Below are positions 37,905 through 47,529 of a stretch of DNA of 56,335 nucleotides, in pieces. This stretch comes from Bryobacterales bacterium. Its GTDB lineage: Bacteria; Acidobacteriota; Terriglobia; Bryobacterales; UBA6623. A program made the translations under genes and the position numbers. Within the stretch, counting starts at the first letter, position 1; each line of letters opens with the position of its first letter. Location: the NCBI GenBank assembly GCA_028819215.1, contig JAPPMG010000051.1, forward strand, positions 1 through 56,335. The letters run 5' to 3'. The notes under the pieces are model-generated. The model was not told where the DNA came from, did not search any database, and saw nothing but the letters and a program-made list of their open reading frames with translations.

Positions 37905-39338
37905 CTAGGCGACTAGATCGCGGATAATCTCGCCGCCCACGTCGGTAAGGCGGAACTGACGCCCCTGATATGAGTAGGTCAGCTTCGTGTGGTCGATCCC
38001 TAGCTGCTGCAGCAGGGTCGCGTGCAGGTCGTGGACGTGAACTGGCTTGTCGACAACGTTGTAGCAGAAGTCGTCGGTTTCGCCGTAAGTCTGCGCCGGC
38101 TTCACGCCCCCTCCGGCAAGCCAAATCGTGAAACAGCGGGGGTGGTGGTCACGGCCATAGCTCTTGTCGGTCATAAGGCCTTGGCAGTAGACCGTGCGCC
38201 CGAACTCCCCACCCCACACCACTAGCGTTTCGTCCAGCAGTCCGCGCTGGTCAAGGTCCCTTATCAGCGCCGCCGAGGCTTGGTCGGTATCTGCACACTG
38301 CTTGGGGAGTTGTGCCGGCAGTGCGCGGTGCTGATCCCATCCGCGATGAAAGAGTTGCACGAAGCGCACGCCGCGCTCCACCAGCCGCCGTGCGACCAAG
38401 CAGTGGCGTGCAAACGTTCCCGGCTCGCGCGCAGCCTCGCCATAGAGATCGAACGTGGATTCCGGCTCGTTCGACAGATCCATCAATTCCGGAACAGACG
38501 TCTGCATCCGGTACGCCATCTCATACTGGGCGATGCGCGTCTCGATCTCCGGGTCGGCGAACTGCTCCTGTTGGATTCGGTTGAGGGCCGACAGGTCGTC
38601 AAGGAACATCCGTCGCCGATCGCGATTCACGCCTGCCGGGTTCGACAGGTAGAGCACTGGATCTCCCTGAGAGCGGAACTTGACGCCTTGGTAGCGACTT
38701 GGAAGGAAACCGCTGCCCCACAGCCTTGTGTAGAGCGCCTGGCCGACTCGCCCCGATCCCCGCGAGGTCATCACGACGAACGCTGGCAGGTCTTCGTTTT
38801 CGGTTCCTAGGCCGTACGAGAGCCACGCTCCGATGCTCGGGCGCCCGGCAAGCTGCGCTCCGGTCTGGAAGAACGTCACCGCCGGGTCGTGATTGATCGC
38901 CTCGGTATGCATCGTTCGAATGAACGACAACTTGTCGGCGATCTGCGCCGTATAGGGGAGCAACTCGCTGACCCATGCACCGGACTCGCCATGTTGCTTG
39001 AACTCATACCAAGTCTCGTGAACCGGAAACGACGTCTGCGAGGCGGTCATGCCGGTCAGCCGCTGACCGCGGCGAACTGAATCCGGCAGTTCTGTGCCGT
39101 GAAGCTGCTTCAGCTTTGGCTTGTGATCGAACAAGTCGATCTGAGAAGGCCCGCCGCTCTGGAAGAGATAGATGACTTGCTTGGCCTTGGGCGCGAAATG
39201 CGGCAGCCCGGGCAAGCCGTTGCCTGCCCCAGCGTCTCTTCCCATCAAGTGAGCCAGTGCGGCAATGCCTAGGCCGGTCGCGTTCCGCCCAAAGAAGTGG
39301 CGCCTTGTCAGATGGGTTGACAAGTCAGGAGGCGTCAT
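37905..39338 (-). CDS. DUF1501 family protein, Tat-exported
   Basis: 477 residues, full length. The twin-arginine start is [18 protein letters not shown]; then [86 protein letters not shown] and [18 protein letters not shown] follow in family order. It is predicted to be periplasmic with an alkaline phosphatase/sulfatase-like fold. It is translationally coupled (4-base overlap, ATGA) to the PSD1-LamG gene upstream. The family has no proven reaction. This intact copy shows what is missing in the truncated gene at 28-651. Confidence 0.92.
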   Translation of the reverse strand: MTPPDLSTHLTRRHFFGRNATGLGIAALAHLMGRDAGAGNGLPGLPHFAPKAKQVIYLFQSGGPSQIDLFDHKPKLKQLHGTELPDSVRRGQRLTGMTASQTSFPVHETWYEFKQHGESGAWVSELLPYTAQIADKLSFIRTMHTEAINHDPAVTFFQTGAQLAGRPSIGAWLSYGLGTENEDLPAFVVMTSRGSGRVGQALYTRLWGSGFLPSRYQGVKFRSQGDPVLYLSNPAGVNRDRRRMFLDDLSALNRIQQEQFADPEIETRIAQYEMAYRMQTSVPELMDLSNEPESTFDLYGEAAREPGTFARHCLVARRLVERGVRFVQLFHRGWDQHRALPAQLPKQCADTDQASAALIRDLDQRGLLDETLVVWGGEFGRTVYCQGLMTDKSYGRDHHPRCFTIWLAGGGVKPAQTYGETDDFCYNVVDKPVHVHDLHATLLQQLGIDHTKLTYSYQGRQFRLTDVGGEIIRDLVA

Positions 39339-42300
39339 TGCTTTGTCACCGTCTCGTCAAGGTTTAGGATCATGCCCGCCGTCATCGCGTAAGCGGCGAG
39401 CTCGCCTTGCGTCATGCGCTCGTCTACCGGGCTGTCTCCCTGCGCCAGCAGTTGCTCCGCAGCATTCGGGTCGACCTTGAAGCTCTGTAGCTGATTGGCG
39501 AACGCCCGCTCGAGAATCTCCGACTCGCGCGGGCTGGGAGTCCTTCCCGTCGCCATCTCGAAGCCGTGCGCCAGTCGTTCCTCGGTGGATTGACCCCCTT
39601 CTAGATAGATGCGCTCGCCGAACTTCCGCGAGGCCTCGACAAACGTCACGTCGTTCATCAAGTTCAGCGCCTGTAGGGGGGTGTTCGTTCGCTCGGTCCG
39701 CACTGTGCAAGTCTCTCGCGTAGCCGAGTCGAAGTTGAGCATCGATGGCGGTCCGATCGTTCTGCGCCAGTACGTATAGAGGCTCCTGCGGTAGAGATTC
39801 TCGCCCGTGTCACGGGTGTAGCCGCCGCCGGCGGCAATGTCGTACCAAAGTCCATCCGGTTGGTAGGTCTTTACCGAAGGCCCGCCCAAGCGTTCCCGCA
39901 ACAGTCCCGCCAGTAGCAATGCTTGGTCTCGAACAGCTTCCGCCGACAGTCGGAAACGCGGCCCGCGGGCAAGGAGCCGGTTCGTCGGGTCCTCGTGCAT
40001 CCCGTCGGCCGCTCGTTTCGATTCTTGTCTGTACGTCGCGCTCATCGCGATCGTCTTCAAGAGCGATTTGACATCCCAGCCGCTTTCGACGAACTCGACT
40101 GCCAGCCAATCCAACAGTTCCGGATGCGTCGGCCGCTCACCTTGGGTGCCAAGGTTCTCCGGCGTCCGCACAAGCCCCTCGCCGAACAGCATCTGCCACA
40201 GCCGGTTCACCGTCACTCGGGCCATTAGGGGATTCGCCGGATCGACCAGCCACTGCGCTAGGCCTAGCCGATTGTTCGGCGCTGATTCGGGCAATGACGG
40301 CAGAGCGGACAGGACACCGGGAGACACTCTGGCCCCCGGTTGGTCGTAGGCGCCGCGCTCGAGGATGAAGGTTTCGCGGGGGGTGTTCATCTCGGCCATG
40401 ATCATCACGCTTGAGACCCGCTTCATCAGTGCATCTCTCGCGCGCCTCAATCGGTTGAGGTCCGCCCAGCTCGACTTCACCGCCGGGGTGCCGAATGTGT
40501 CGGCAAAGGCTCGCTCGAGCTTGTGCCTCTGGCCGTCAGTTCGATCATCGCTCTGGATCCGTGCGACCTCGTTCAGGTCTTCCGCTACGGCGAGCATTGA
40601 CACTTCGTCGGCTGTCAGCTCTCGGCCGTAAACGGCGACCTCGTCGATGCTGCCGAGCAGTCCGCTGCCCGTGTCGGCGCCCGCGCCGATCCGAAATGGC
40701 TCCTTGGTCTTGATTCCGCCATTGGAGTAGTCCAGTTCGGCAACTGTGCCGACCTTGCGCCCGTCGATGTAGAAGGTGATGCCGCCAGCCAAACGCGATC
40801 CGTCGTAGGTCGCGGCCACATGCGTCCAGCGATTCAGTGGAAGAGCGCGGCGGGAGCTGACGATGATCCAGTCGTCCATCCTGCCGATCAGCTTGAGCTT
40901 CAGCTTCCCTTCCTCAAGTGCGAGGGTGAACCCCCTGCCGGCGTTCTCGTCGTGGGCATTGAACGTCTGCGAGCGGCTCAGGATGACGCCCTCAGGCGAC
41001 TCTGGCTGAATCCAGGCAGCAAGGCTGAATGAGTCGTTGTAGTCGTAATCCGCCAGTTCCTTCGCTTCGAGATGGCCGGTGTGCCGAAGCCGGAGGGCGC
41101 GGCCGACTCGGCCATTGGCATGCTCTATTTCGCCCGACGGCACCGCGTCAAGCTGGTCGCCTTCGAAGTCGAACCGAGCCGCGAGCCCATAGCGGGGAAG
41201 CCAATTCAATGGCTCCGCCGATTGGGCTAGCTTCCGCTCCCACCCTTCGAAGTCCTCCGAGGCTGCTTCGCGAATCGCGCTGAATGACTCCTCGGCAAGA
41301 GAAATCTCATCTGCAAGCCCCTCGAGCTTGCGAGCTTCCTCCTTGGTGGGCGCTAGAATTCTCGGGGGCGAGTTGAAGGGGCGCAACACCCTGCCACGTT
41401 CGGGGACGTTGTTGAAGTACGCGAAGAGCTGGTAGAACTCCTTCTGCGAGATAGGGTCGTACTTGTGGTCGTGGCAGCGGGCGCACCCCACCGTCAGGCC
41501 CAGGAAGACCGTTGACATGGTCTCGACGCGGTCGACGACGTACTCGACCCGGTACTCTTCATCAACGATTCCCAGTTCGCTGTTGCTGCGATGGTTCCGA
41601 TTGAATCCTGTGGCGATCAGCTGGTCGAGGGTGGGATCGCCAAGCATGTCTCCGGCGATCTGCTCGACGGTGAACTCGTCGAAGGGCTTGTTCGAGTTGA
41701 ACGCTTCGATGACCCAGTCCCGCCAACGCCACATCTGTACGGGAGCGTCGTTCTGATATCCCTGCGTGTCCGCGTAGCGCGCCGCGTCGAGCCAGCGGCT
41801 TGCCATTCTTTCGCCGTACCGCGGCGAGTCGAGCAGCCTGTCAACGAGACGTTCGTAGGCGTCCGGGGAGGCATCGTCCAAGAACGCACGCACATCTCCG
41901 ACGTCGGGCGGAAGGCCCGTTAGGTCCAGACTCAACCTGCGGATCAGCGTCCTGCGATCAGCCTCTGGGGAAGGCTTCAGCCCCGCTTGCTCGAGACGCT
42001 TGAACACGAAGCGATCAATCGCGTTGTGTGCGCGCTCTTCCGACCTCACAGACGGCTGTCCGGGACGGGCTGGCGCAACGAATGCCCAGTGCGCGCTCCA
42101 CGGCGCACCGGCTTCTACCCAGTCTTGAAGAATCGCTATTTCGCCGTCCGGAAGCTGGTCATGCCCCAGGTAGGCGGGGGGCATGCGTGTAGACACATCG
42201 TCGCTCGCAACGCGCCTCAGCGCCTCGCTCGCCACCCGGCGCACTTCCTCTTCCACGTCGAGCCTCAGGTTCGCTTGCCTCTTCGAGGCGTCAGGTCCGT

Positions 42301-42442
42301 GGCATGCGTAGCAGTTATCGGAAAGGATCGGACGGACGTCCCGGTCGAAATCGACCGCACGCACGGGAAGAGCCGCTAGCAGCAGTAGCCAACAGAAGGC
42401 GGAGCGCGGCAAACCGACCACAGTATATCGACATATCGGCAT
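39335..42442 (-). CDS. PSD1 cytochrome-like protein with LamG insertion
   Basis: 1035 residues from the ATG at 42442, which leads into a signal peptide ([17 protein letters not shown]). Order: haem motif [13 protein letters not shown] (residue about 44), DUF1549 (about 142-340, with [13 protein letters not shown]), a concanavalin-like LamG domain (about 415-612, [19 protein letters not shown] and [18 protein letters not shown]), then DUF1553 (about 724-1020, [20 protein letters not shown]). The LamG module suggests carbohydrate or protein binding, so the redox unit may be tethered to a glycan substrate. It is coupled to DUF1501 downstream and diverges from an alpha/beta hydrolase. Confidence 0.92.
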   Translation of the reverse strand: MPICRYTVVGLPRSAFCWLLLLAALPVRAVDFDRDVRPILSDNCYACHGPDASKRQANLRLDVEEEVRRVASEALRRVASDDVSTRMPPAYLGHDQLPDGEIAILQDWVEAGAPWSAHWAFVAPARPGQPSVRSEERAHNAIDRFVFKRLEQAGLKPSPEADRRTLIRRLSLDLTGLPPDVGDVRAFLDDASPDAYERLVDRLLDSPRYGERMASRWLDAARYADTQGYQNDAPVQMWRWRDWVIEAFNSNKPFDEFTVEQIAGDMLGDPTLDQLIATGFNRNHRSNSELGIVDEEYRVEYVVDRVETMSTVFLGLTVGCARCHDHKYDPISQKEFYQLFAYFNNVPERGRVLRPFNSPPRILAPTKEEARKLEGLADEISLAEESFSAIREAASEDFEGWERKLAQSAEPLNWLPRYGLAARFDFEGDQLDAVPSGEIEHANGRVGRALRLRHTGHLEAKELADYDYNDSFSLAAWIQPESPEGVILSRSQTFNAHDENAGRGFTLALEEGKLKLKLIGRMDDWIIVSSRRALPLNRWTHVAATYDGSRLAGGITFYIDGRKVGTVAELDYSNGGIKTKEPFRIGAGADTGSGLLGSIDEVAVYGRELTADEVSMLAVAEDLNEVARIQSDDRTDGQRHKLERAFADTFGTPAVKSSWADLNRLRRARDALMKRVSSVMIMAEMNTPRETFILERGAYDQPGARVSPGVLSALPSLPESAPNNRLGLAQWLVDPANPLMARVTVNRLWQMLFGEGLVRTPENLGTQGERPTHPELLDWLAVEFVESGWDVKSLLKTIAMSATYRQESKRAADGMHEDPTNRLLARGPRFRLSAEAVRDQALLLAGLLRERLGGPSVKTYQPDGLWYDIAAGGGYTRDTGENLYRRSLYTYWRRTIGPPSMLNFDSATRETCTVRTERTNTPLQALNLMNDVTFVEASRKFGERIYLEGGQSTEERLAHGFEMATGRTPSPRESEILERAFANQLQSFKVDPNAAEQLLAQGDSPVDERMTQGELAAYAMTAGMILNLDETVTKQ

Positions 42443-42482
42443 GCGCGGCCATCGCGGGGTTGCAGTCTTGGACTCGGCGACT

Positions 42483-42488
42483 TGTAAT
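42483..42488 (+). promoter_or_regulatory. -10-like box for leaderless hydrolase gene
   Basis: TGTAAT ends 6 bases before the ATG at 42495, within the 52-base gap to the divergent PSD1 gene. No ribosome site lies between box and start. Confidence 0.45.
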
Positions 42489-42494
42489 GTACCT

Positions 42495-44537
42495 ATGCTT
42501 CGCACGATCTCCTTGGCTCTTTTCGGCGCACTGCTGGTGGGCACGCTTCAAGCCCGCGTGGTGAGCGTGGAGGTGACTAGCCGAGAACCGGTTCTGAACG
42601 GTCAGCCGTTCGGCTTGGTCGGCCCGTATGAGCGCATCAGAGGCACGATCCGTTTCGCAGCCGACCCGGACAACGCGGCAAACAAGATCATCACCGACAT
42701 AGCCCTCGCGCCGCGAAACGCCGATGGCGAGGTCGAGTACTCGTCGGAGTTCTTCCTGCTGCGGCCGCGAGACCCGGGCCGCGGCAATGGCGCGCTGCTG
42801 TATGAAGTTTCGAATCGCGGTCGCAAGGGCATGCTGGGCTTCTTCAATGGGGCAGCCGGCAGCCTCGATCCCAGCGAGAAACGGCACTTCGGCGACGGGT
42901 TCTTGCTCGAAGAGGGCTTCACGTTGCTGTGGCTCGGCTGGCAGTTCGACCCGCCGCGGTCGCCCGGATTGATACGACTCACCACTCCGGTCGCCACCCG
43001 CGAGGGGGCGGCCATCCGGGGCTTGGTGCGGAGCGACTTCGTGGTCAAGGACCGACTGCTCTCCCACTCGCTCGCTGACCGCAACCACATTCCCTACGAG
43101 GTGGCCGACCCGCAGGCCGCGGAGAACCGCATGACCGTGCGGGACGCCGCCAGCGGCCAGCGCCGGCCAATCCCGCGCGAGCGGTGGCGTTTCGCGCGCA
43201 TGGAGGGCGGCAAGCCTGTGCCGGACCGCGGCTCGGTCTATCTCGAAGGCGGGTTCGAGCCGGGACGCATCTACGAGGTGGTCTACGTCTCGCACAACCC
43301 GCCCTTGGTCGGCTTGGGCCCGGCAGCCGTGCGTGACGCGGTCTCGCGGCTGAAGTACGAGGGCTCGGAGCCGCTCGGGATCACAGTCGACGCTATCGAC
43401 CGCGCTATAGCCTTCGGCATTTCTCAGAGCGGGCGCTTTCTGCGAACGTTCCTGTACTTCGGCTTCAACCAAGACGAGCAGGGGCGCATGGCGTTTGACG
43501 GGATCATGTCGCACGTTGCCGGCGGAGGGCGGGGAAGCTTCAACCACCGCTTCGCCCAGCCGTCCCGCGATGCCCACCCCTATCTCAACTTCTTCTATCC
43601 GACCGACATCTATCCGTTCACCGATGTCGCCCAGCACGACCCCGAGACCGGCCGCGAGGACGGCATCCTCGCGCACGCGCTTGACCGGAAGTTCTGGCCC
43701 AAGATCTTCTACACCAACTCCTCCTACGAGTACTGGGGGCGTGCGGCCTCCCTGATCCACACCGATCTGGAAGGCTCCAAGGACATCGGCCTGCTGGACA
43801 ACGTGCGGGTCTTCCTCTTTGCCGGCACGCAACACGGGCCGGCCTCGTTTCCGCCGAGCGTGACGATCGGCCAGCAACCGGCCAACCCGCTGACCTTCCG
43901 GTGGCCGATGCGGGCGTTGCTGCTAGCCATGAGCGAGTGGTCCGCAGGCCGCGAATCGCCTCCCGCCAGCCGCTACCCGTTGGTAGCCGAAAAGAGCTTG
44001 GTTGCGGCCGAGGATCTGGGTTTTCCGAACATTCCCGGCGTGGAGACTTCCGCTCGCCTCCACCGGGCATACCGGGCGGACTATGGCCCCGACTTCATCG
44101 AGCACGGCGTGGTGACGCAAGAGCCGCCGCGGATCGGCAAGGCCTTTCCGACGCTCGTGCCCGCGGTCGATGCCGATGGCAACGAGATTCCAGGGGTGCG
44201 CGTCCCGGAGTTGCAGGTCCCGCTCGCCACCTATACCGGGTGGAACCTGTTCAACGCCAAGTCCGGGCCGACCCACGAGATCTCGAGCATGGTCGGTTCG
44301 TACATCCCGTTTCCGCGCACCCGCGCCGAGCGCGAGGCGCGCAAGGACCCCCGGCCCTCGATCATGGAGCGGTATGCGGGAAGGGACGAGTATCTCGGCC
44401 GAGTGGCGCAGGCTGGCTTAGGCATGATCGAGGACGGCTTGATGCTGCCGCGAGATCTGCCCACCGTCATCGCCAATGCCGCCAAGCATTGGGACTATCT
44501 CATGAAGGCGGAGGCTGCGGAGTCCTCCGATCGCTGA
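42495..44537 (+). CDS. Alpha/beta hydrolase domain protein (secreted)
   Basis: 680 residues. A signal peptide (MLRTISLALFGALLVGTLQA) precedes the alpha/beta hydrolase domain of the type found in large secreted Acidobacteria and Proteobacteria proteins. The nucleophile elbow is IAFGISQSGRFLRTF (G-x-S-x-G around residue 320). The N-terminal domain begins VVSVEVTSREPVLNGQPFGL with GPYERIRGTIRFAADPDN, and the C-terminal part contains AKSGPTHEISSMVGSYIPFP. The substrate is unknown; ester or peptide bond hydrolysis is expected. It shares a divergent promoter region with the PSD1-DUF1501 operon, so the three may act in one extracellular pathway. Confidence 0.88.
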   Translation: MLRTISLALFGALLVGTLQARVVSVEVTSREPVLNGQPFGLVGPYERIRGTIRFAADPDNAANKIITDIALAPRNADGEVEYSSEFFLLRPRDPGRGNGALLYEVSNRGRKGMLGFFNGAAGSLDPSEKRHFGDGFLLEEGFTLLWLGWQFDPPRSPGLIRLTTPVATREGAAIRGLVRSDFVVKDRLLSHSLADRNHIPYEVADPQAAENRMTVRDAASGQRRPIPRERWRFARMEGGKPVPDRGSVYLEGGFEPGRIYEVVYVSHNPPLVGLGPAAVRDAVSRLKYEGSEPLGITVDAIDRAIAFGISQSGRFLRTFLYFGFNQDEQGRMAFDGIMSHVAGGGRGSFNHRFAQPSRDAHPYLNFFYPTDIYPFTDVAQHDPETGREDGILAHALDRKFWPKIFYTNSSYEYWGRAASLIHTDLEGSKDIGLLDNVRVFLFAGTQHGPASFPPSVTIGQQPANPLTFRWPMRALLLAMSEWSAGRESPPASRYPLVAEKSLVAAEDLGFPNIPGVETSARLHRAYRADYGPDFIEHGVVTQEPPRIGKAFPTLVPAVDADGNEIPGVRVPELQVPLATYTGWNLFNAKSGPTHEISSMVGSYIPFPRTRAEREARKDPRPSIMERYAGRDEYLGRVAQAGLGMIEDGLMLPRDLPTVIANAAKHWDYLMKAEAAESSDR

Positions 44538-44552
44538 TCGCGCGGGGCCACC

Positions 44553-45122
44553 CTACGGAATCGCGGCATTCGCCAGCGTCTCAGTAGCAGCCTGTCCCTC
44601 GGCAGGGTCGGGCGCGCACTGCGGGTCAAAGTGAAATGGCGCCGGGTCCGCGGCGAGTAGCTCGTAGGCCGACATCATGGCCTGCAGCAGGCCTCGCTGG
44701 CAGTGGTGGGGCTGTTGCTCGAGGAAGTGTACCGCCTCGTGCGCCGCGACTCGCGCCACGGCCCTCCCGATCGCCTCCGCGCTGTTGGGTTCGCCGAGGT
44801 AGCGGACCAGGGATCCGTAAAAGACTTGCAGCTGCGGCTCGATGCGGTCGCGCTTCCGGCGAGCCAGGCCCAGCACGCCCTCCAATCCGTTGGGCGGCTC
44901 GTCCTTGATCAAGAGATGGATTTTTGGCCCGCCCTTGGCGCACTTGTCGAACGCCAGCCCCGCCCGGTGTCCCCCCATCAGGGAATGGAACTCTCGGGTA
45001 ACCGCGCCGCGCACGGGAGGAGTCAGCAGCGTTGAGGTGTCGGTCACGCAGACGGTCCACGAGCCGCCGAAGGCCGCCGGGGCCACCAGCAGGGCGATCA
45101 AGATTGATCCGCGCTTAACCAT
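44553..45122 (-). CDS. Secreted metzincin-like zinc protein
   Basis: 189 residues with a signal peptide (KRGSILIALLVAPAAFGGSW). The feature of interest is AAHEAVHFLEQQPHHCQRGLL: an HExxH zinc motif followed 7-8 residues later by HH and a GLL turn. This resembles the HExxHxxxxxxH...GLM pattern of metzincin-like proteases, but the third His is shifted by one or two places compared with the classic HExxHxxGxxH. Upstream is a beta-type region (KIHLLIKDEPPNGLEG). Three or more cysteines suggest disulfides. A peptidase role is plausible but unproven. An AT-rich promoter lies just before the ATG. Confidence 0.65.
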   Translation of the reverse strand: MVKRGSILIALLVAPAAFGGSWTVCVTDTSTLLTPPVRGAVTREFHSLMGGHRAGLAFDKCAKGGPKIHLLIKDEPPNGLEGVLGLARRKRDRIEPQLQVFYGSLVRYLGEPNSAEAIGRAVARVAAHEAVHFLEQQPHHCQRGLLQAMMSAYELLAADPAPFHFDPQCAPDPAEGQAATETLANAAIP

Positions 45123-45416
45123 TTCTTAATTTTCTTAATGATATTGCAACACTCTGTCGCGCATGTCAAGCGTTTGGGGAAGTCGCTTGGCAGGGGGAGG
45201 CCCGCGCTTACCGCTCGGCGCTTGCCGCCTGCGCCCGTAGGGGGACCGTTTGCGCAGCCGGGTGCGGCGGTGCGCTTGTTGTACCGGATGCGAAGTGCGC
45301 GAGCGCTCGCGATCCGGAAACCGCTCGGACCCCGAGGCTAGCCAGCGCGCTCGCGAGGTGCCGCGTGGGGCGAGTTCATGGCCCGCCGGCTAGGTGCGGG
45401 TCGGTCCGGTCGGCCG

Positions 45417-45680
45417 CTATTCGCTCGCGAAGCGGTTCCTGCGCTTCCAGACCAGCCAGACCACGCCGGTAGCGATGGCGAGCGGCGGCACTGCCAGCAC
45501 CCCGATCCCGCGCTGAAGCGCCGTTAACGCCCGGTCCTTCTGCATGGCCGCGGTCTCGCGGCACATCGTGCAGCCTTGGGCCGGGGCTCGGGAGGGCGCC
45601 GCAAGGAGCAGCACGGCAGCCAGAATCGCGCATGCAAGCAGGCTTGCTTGCCGCGCCTTCGGGCCGCGAGGTTCGGTCAC
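45417..45680 (-). CDS. Small membrane protein with CxxC at the end of the cox operon
   Basis: 87 residues from a GTG that overlaps the stop of the subunit IV gene by 4 bases. A signal or anchor segment (ASLLACAILAAVLLLAAPS) is followed by a periplasmic-side CTMCRETAAMQKDRAL with a CxxC pair, and a second membrane segment (IGVLAVPPLAIATGVVWLVW) ending in KRRNRFASE. Tight coupling to the oxidase operon suggests a part in assembly or copper/redox handling of the oxidase. Not a recognised Sco or Cox17-type protein. Confidence 0.7.
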   Translation of the reverse strand: MTEPRGPKARQASLLACAILAAVLLLAAPSRAPAQGCTMCRETAAMQKDRALTALQRGIGVLAVPPLAIATGVVWLVWKRRNRFASE

Positions 45681-46210
45681 GGCCTCAGGTCGACGAGACG
45701 GAAGCCGTCCGGGAAGAAGTAGCCGCACATGATCAGTATGCAGCCTATGGCCGGGATGACCACGATCAGTGCCAGCAGCTTGTTGTCGAACTGCAGGTGC
45801 ATGAAGGTCGACATGATCATGCCGCCCTTAATCACCGACAGCAGCAACAGGATCATGAGCATGACCAGCAGTCCCGCGATCTGGACGTATGCCAGTACGA
45901 CCTCGATGGCCGTCAGGACGAGCAGGCCGATCCAGATCTTGTTGAATAGCGGCAGGTGGGTGTCCGTGTAGGGCGGATCCTCGGGCAGGGCATATGCCGG
46001 TGCGCCGGCGGCGCCGCCAGCCAGTGCCGGATAGAATCGCCAGGCTAGGTAGCCGAAGCAGGTCACGCCCATCAGGGCTGCGAACAGCGCGAGGAACAGG
46101 TTGTCCAAGGTGGCAATGATGTTGCCGGAGGCCAGCAGCTGGCCGGTCGTGACGAAGCCCCAGACGCCCAAGGCAAGGCAGAAAAGATAGCCGATCAGGG
46201 ATAGCAGCAT
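45677..46210 (-). CDS. Cytochrome c oxidase subunit IV family protein
   Basis: 177-residue membrane protein. It has membrane segments at about 3-25, 38-58, 93-116, 120-143 and a final one near 148-166 (LLALIVVIPAIGCILIMCGY). The KGGMIMSTFMHLQFDNKL segment is the conserved prokaryotic COX4 motif. It is a small accessory subunit of the haem-copper oxidase. The longer N-terminal part contains an extra Ala-rich loop (YPALAGGAAGAPAYALPED). It lies 16 bases downstream of the first-listed subunit III gene and overlaps the small CxxC gene. Confidence 0.85.
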   Translation of the reverse strand: MLLSLIGYLFCLALGVWGFVTTGQLLASGNIIATLDNLFLALFAALMGVTCFGYLAWRFYPALAGGAAGAPAYALPEDPPYTDTHLPLFNKIWIGLLVLTAIEVVLAYVQIAGLLVMLMILLLLSVIKGGMIMSTFMHLQFDNKLLALIVVIPAIGCILIMCGYFFPDGFRLVDLRP

Positions 46211-46226
46211 GACGATCTCGCTTCCT

Positions 46227-46859
46227 TCACTCGACGCTCGTGGAGAGCAGGTAGATCAGGGGGAAGACGAACATCCAGACCAAGTCCACGAAGTGCCAGT
46301 ACAGCCCGGCCACTTCGACGTCTTCCGGCAGCCACTTGCCGCGACGGTAGCCGAGCGCGACGATTCCCAGGTACGCCACGCCAGTGATGACGTGGAACAT
46401 GTGCAGGCCGGTGATCAGGAAGAAGGTTCCACCGAACAGCGGCGTGCCGTACTCGTTGGCCCACGGGTACATGCCTTCGTCGACCATCAGGTGCATCCAC
46501 TCGTACCCGTGCAGTACCACGAACGCAGTGCCGAAAAAGGCCGTTGCCCAGATCCATTTCACAGCCTTGCGCCGCGCGCCGTGGTGGGCGGCCGAGACTG
46601 CGTAGACCATGGTCAGGCTGCTGGTCAGCAGCACCAACGTCATGATCGTGGAGAAGACGATCGACGGAAAGAAGTGGAACGGCGTGGGCCAGTCGTTGGC
46701 CACGCGCACATAGCTATAGGTCAACAGCAGCGCTGAGAACGTCAGCGAGTCCGAGACGATGAACAGCCACATCCCGAGCTTCTTATGGCCGACTGCGACC
46801 GGCGAGCCGCCGCCCTGCCATGTCGGTGCCGCCATCGTGGCCGCGTGTCCTTCCGACAT
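46227..46859 (-). CDS. Cytochrome c oxidase subunit III (copy 2)
   Basis: 210 residues with about five membrane segments. Motifs: GHKKLGMWLFIVSDSLTFSA near the N-terminus, ITGLHMFHVITGVAYLGIVA (conserved GLHxxHV) and the C-terminal VAGLYWHFVDLVWMFVFPLI, the WHFVD signature of subunit III. It supports the proton-pumping core of the oxidase. It is the second of two tandem subunit III genes, 4 bases from the other; the pair are clearly paralogous but not identical. Confidence 0.92.
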   Translation of the reverse strand: MSEGHAATMAAPTWQGGGSPVAVGHKKLGMWLFIVSDSLTFSALLLTYSYVRVANDWPTPFHFFPSIVFSTIMTLVLLTSSLTMVYAVSAAHHGARRKAVKWIWATAFFGTAFVVLHGYEWMHLMVDEGMYPWANEYGTPLFGGTFFLITGLHMFHVITGVAYLGIVALGYRRGKWLPEDVEVAGLYWHFVDLVWMFVFPLIYLLSTSVE

Positions 46860-46863
46860 CCGC

Positions 46864-47520
46864 TTACCTCCAAAACATCAGCAGTCCTAGGATGTAGATC
46901 CACAGGACATCGAGAAAATGCCAATACAGCGCGGTCGCCTCCACGACCGCCAGGCGCGTCGGCCAGGGCCGGCTCGCACGGATCCGCACCCAGACGTAGC
47001 CCATCACCGCGATCCCGCCCAGCAGGTGCACTCCGTGGCCGGCGGTGAGCAGGTAGTAGAACGAGTTAGCCGGATTTGACGCCAAGTACAGGCCCCGTTC
47101 CGCCAACTCCTGCCAGCCCAGCAGCTGGCCGGCCAGAAACGCCAGGCCGACACCCGCTGAGCAGTTCATCCAGCGGCGCAGCCCTTCCGTGTTGCCCGCT
47201 ACGGCTTCGCGGCGAGCTCGCTCGACGGTGAAGCTCGACACCAGCAGCACCAGCGTGCTGACGTACAGCACAGGTGGCACAGCGACGGGCACCCAGTCAC
47301 CGGACAGGCCCTGCCGGACGATCATCGCGCTGGTCAGGGCGGCGAAGAACATCAGGATGCCGCACATGCCGATCCAGACGCCGAGCTTGTAGCGCTGGAC
47401 CACTCGATCGCCGCCAGGATTGTGCCAGTCGCCCCCCTGCACTGGCGGCAGGGTCACGAAGTCGCCGCCACCGGTCGAGGTGACCGGCGGCGCTTCGCTT
47501 GGACTGAGCGTGGCGGGCAT
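46864..47520 (-). CDS. Cytochrome c oxidase subunit III (copy 1)
   Basis: 218 residues with five predicted membrane segments. An N-terminal soluble leader (about 1-42) precedes YKLGVWIGMCGILMFFAALT; later come YLLTAGHGVHLLGGIAVMGY (GxHxxHL-type motif) and ALYWHFLDVLWIYILGLLMF (WHFLD). A paralogue follows directly. Acidobacteria often carry this duplicated subunit III, which may stand in for the seven-helix form. It starts 9 bases after the subunit I gene. Confidence 0.92.
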   Translation of the reverse strand: MPATLSPSEAPPVTSTGGGDFVTLPPVQGGDWHNPGGDRVVQRYKLGVWIGMCGILMFFAALTSAMIVRQGLSGDWVPVAVPPVLYVSTLVLLVSSFTVERARREAVAGNTEGLRRWMNCSAGVGLAFLAGQLLGWQELAERGLYLASNPANSFYYLLTAGHGVHLLGGIAVMGYVWVRIRASRPWPTRLAVVEATALYWHFLDVLWIYILGLLMFWR

Positions 47521-47529
47521 CGTCGTCTA

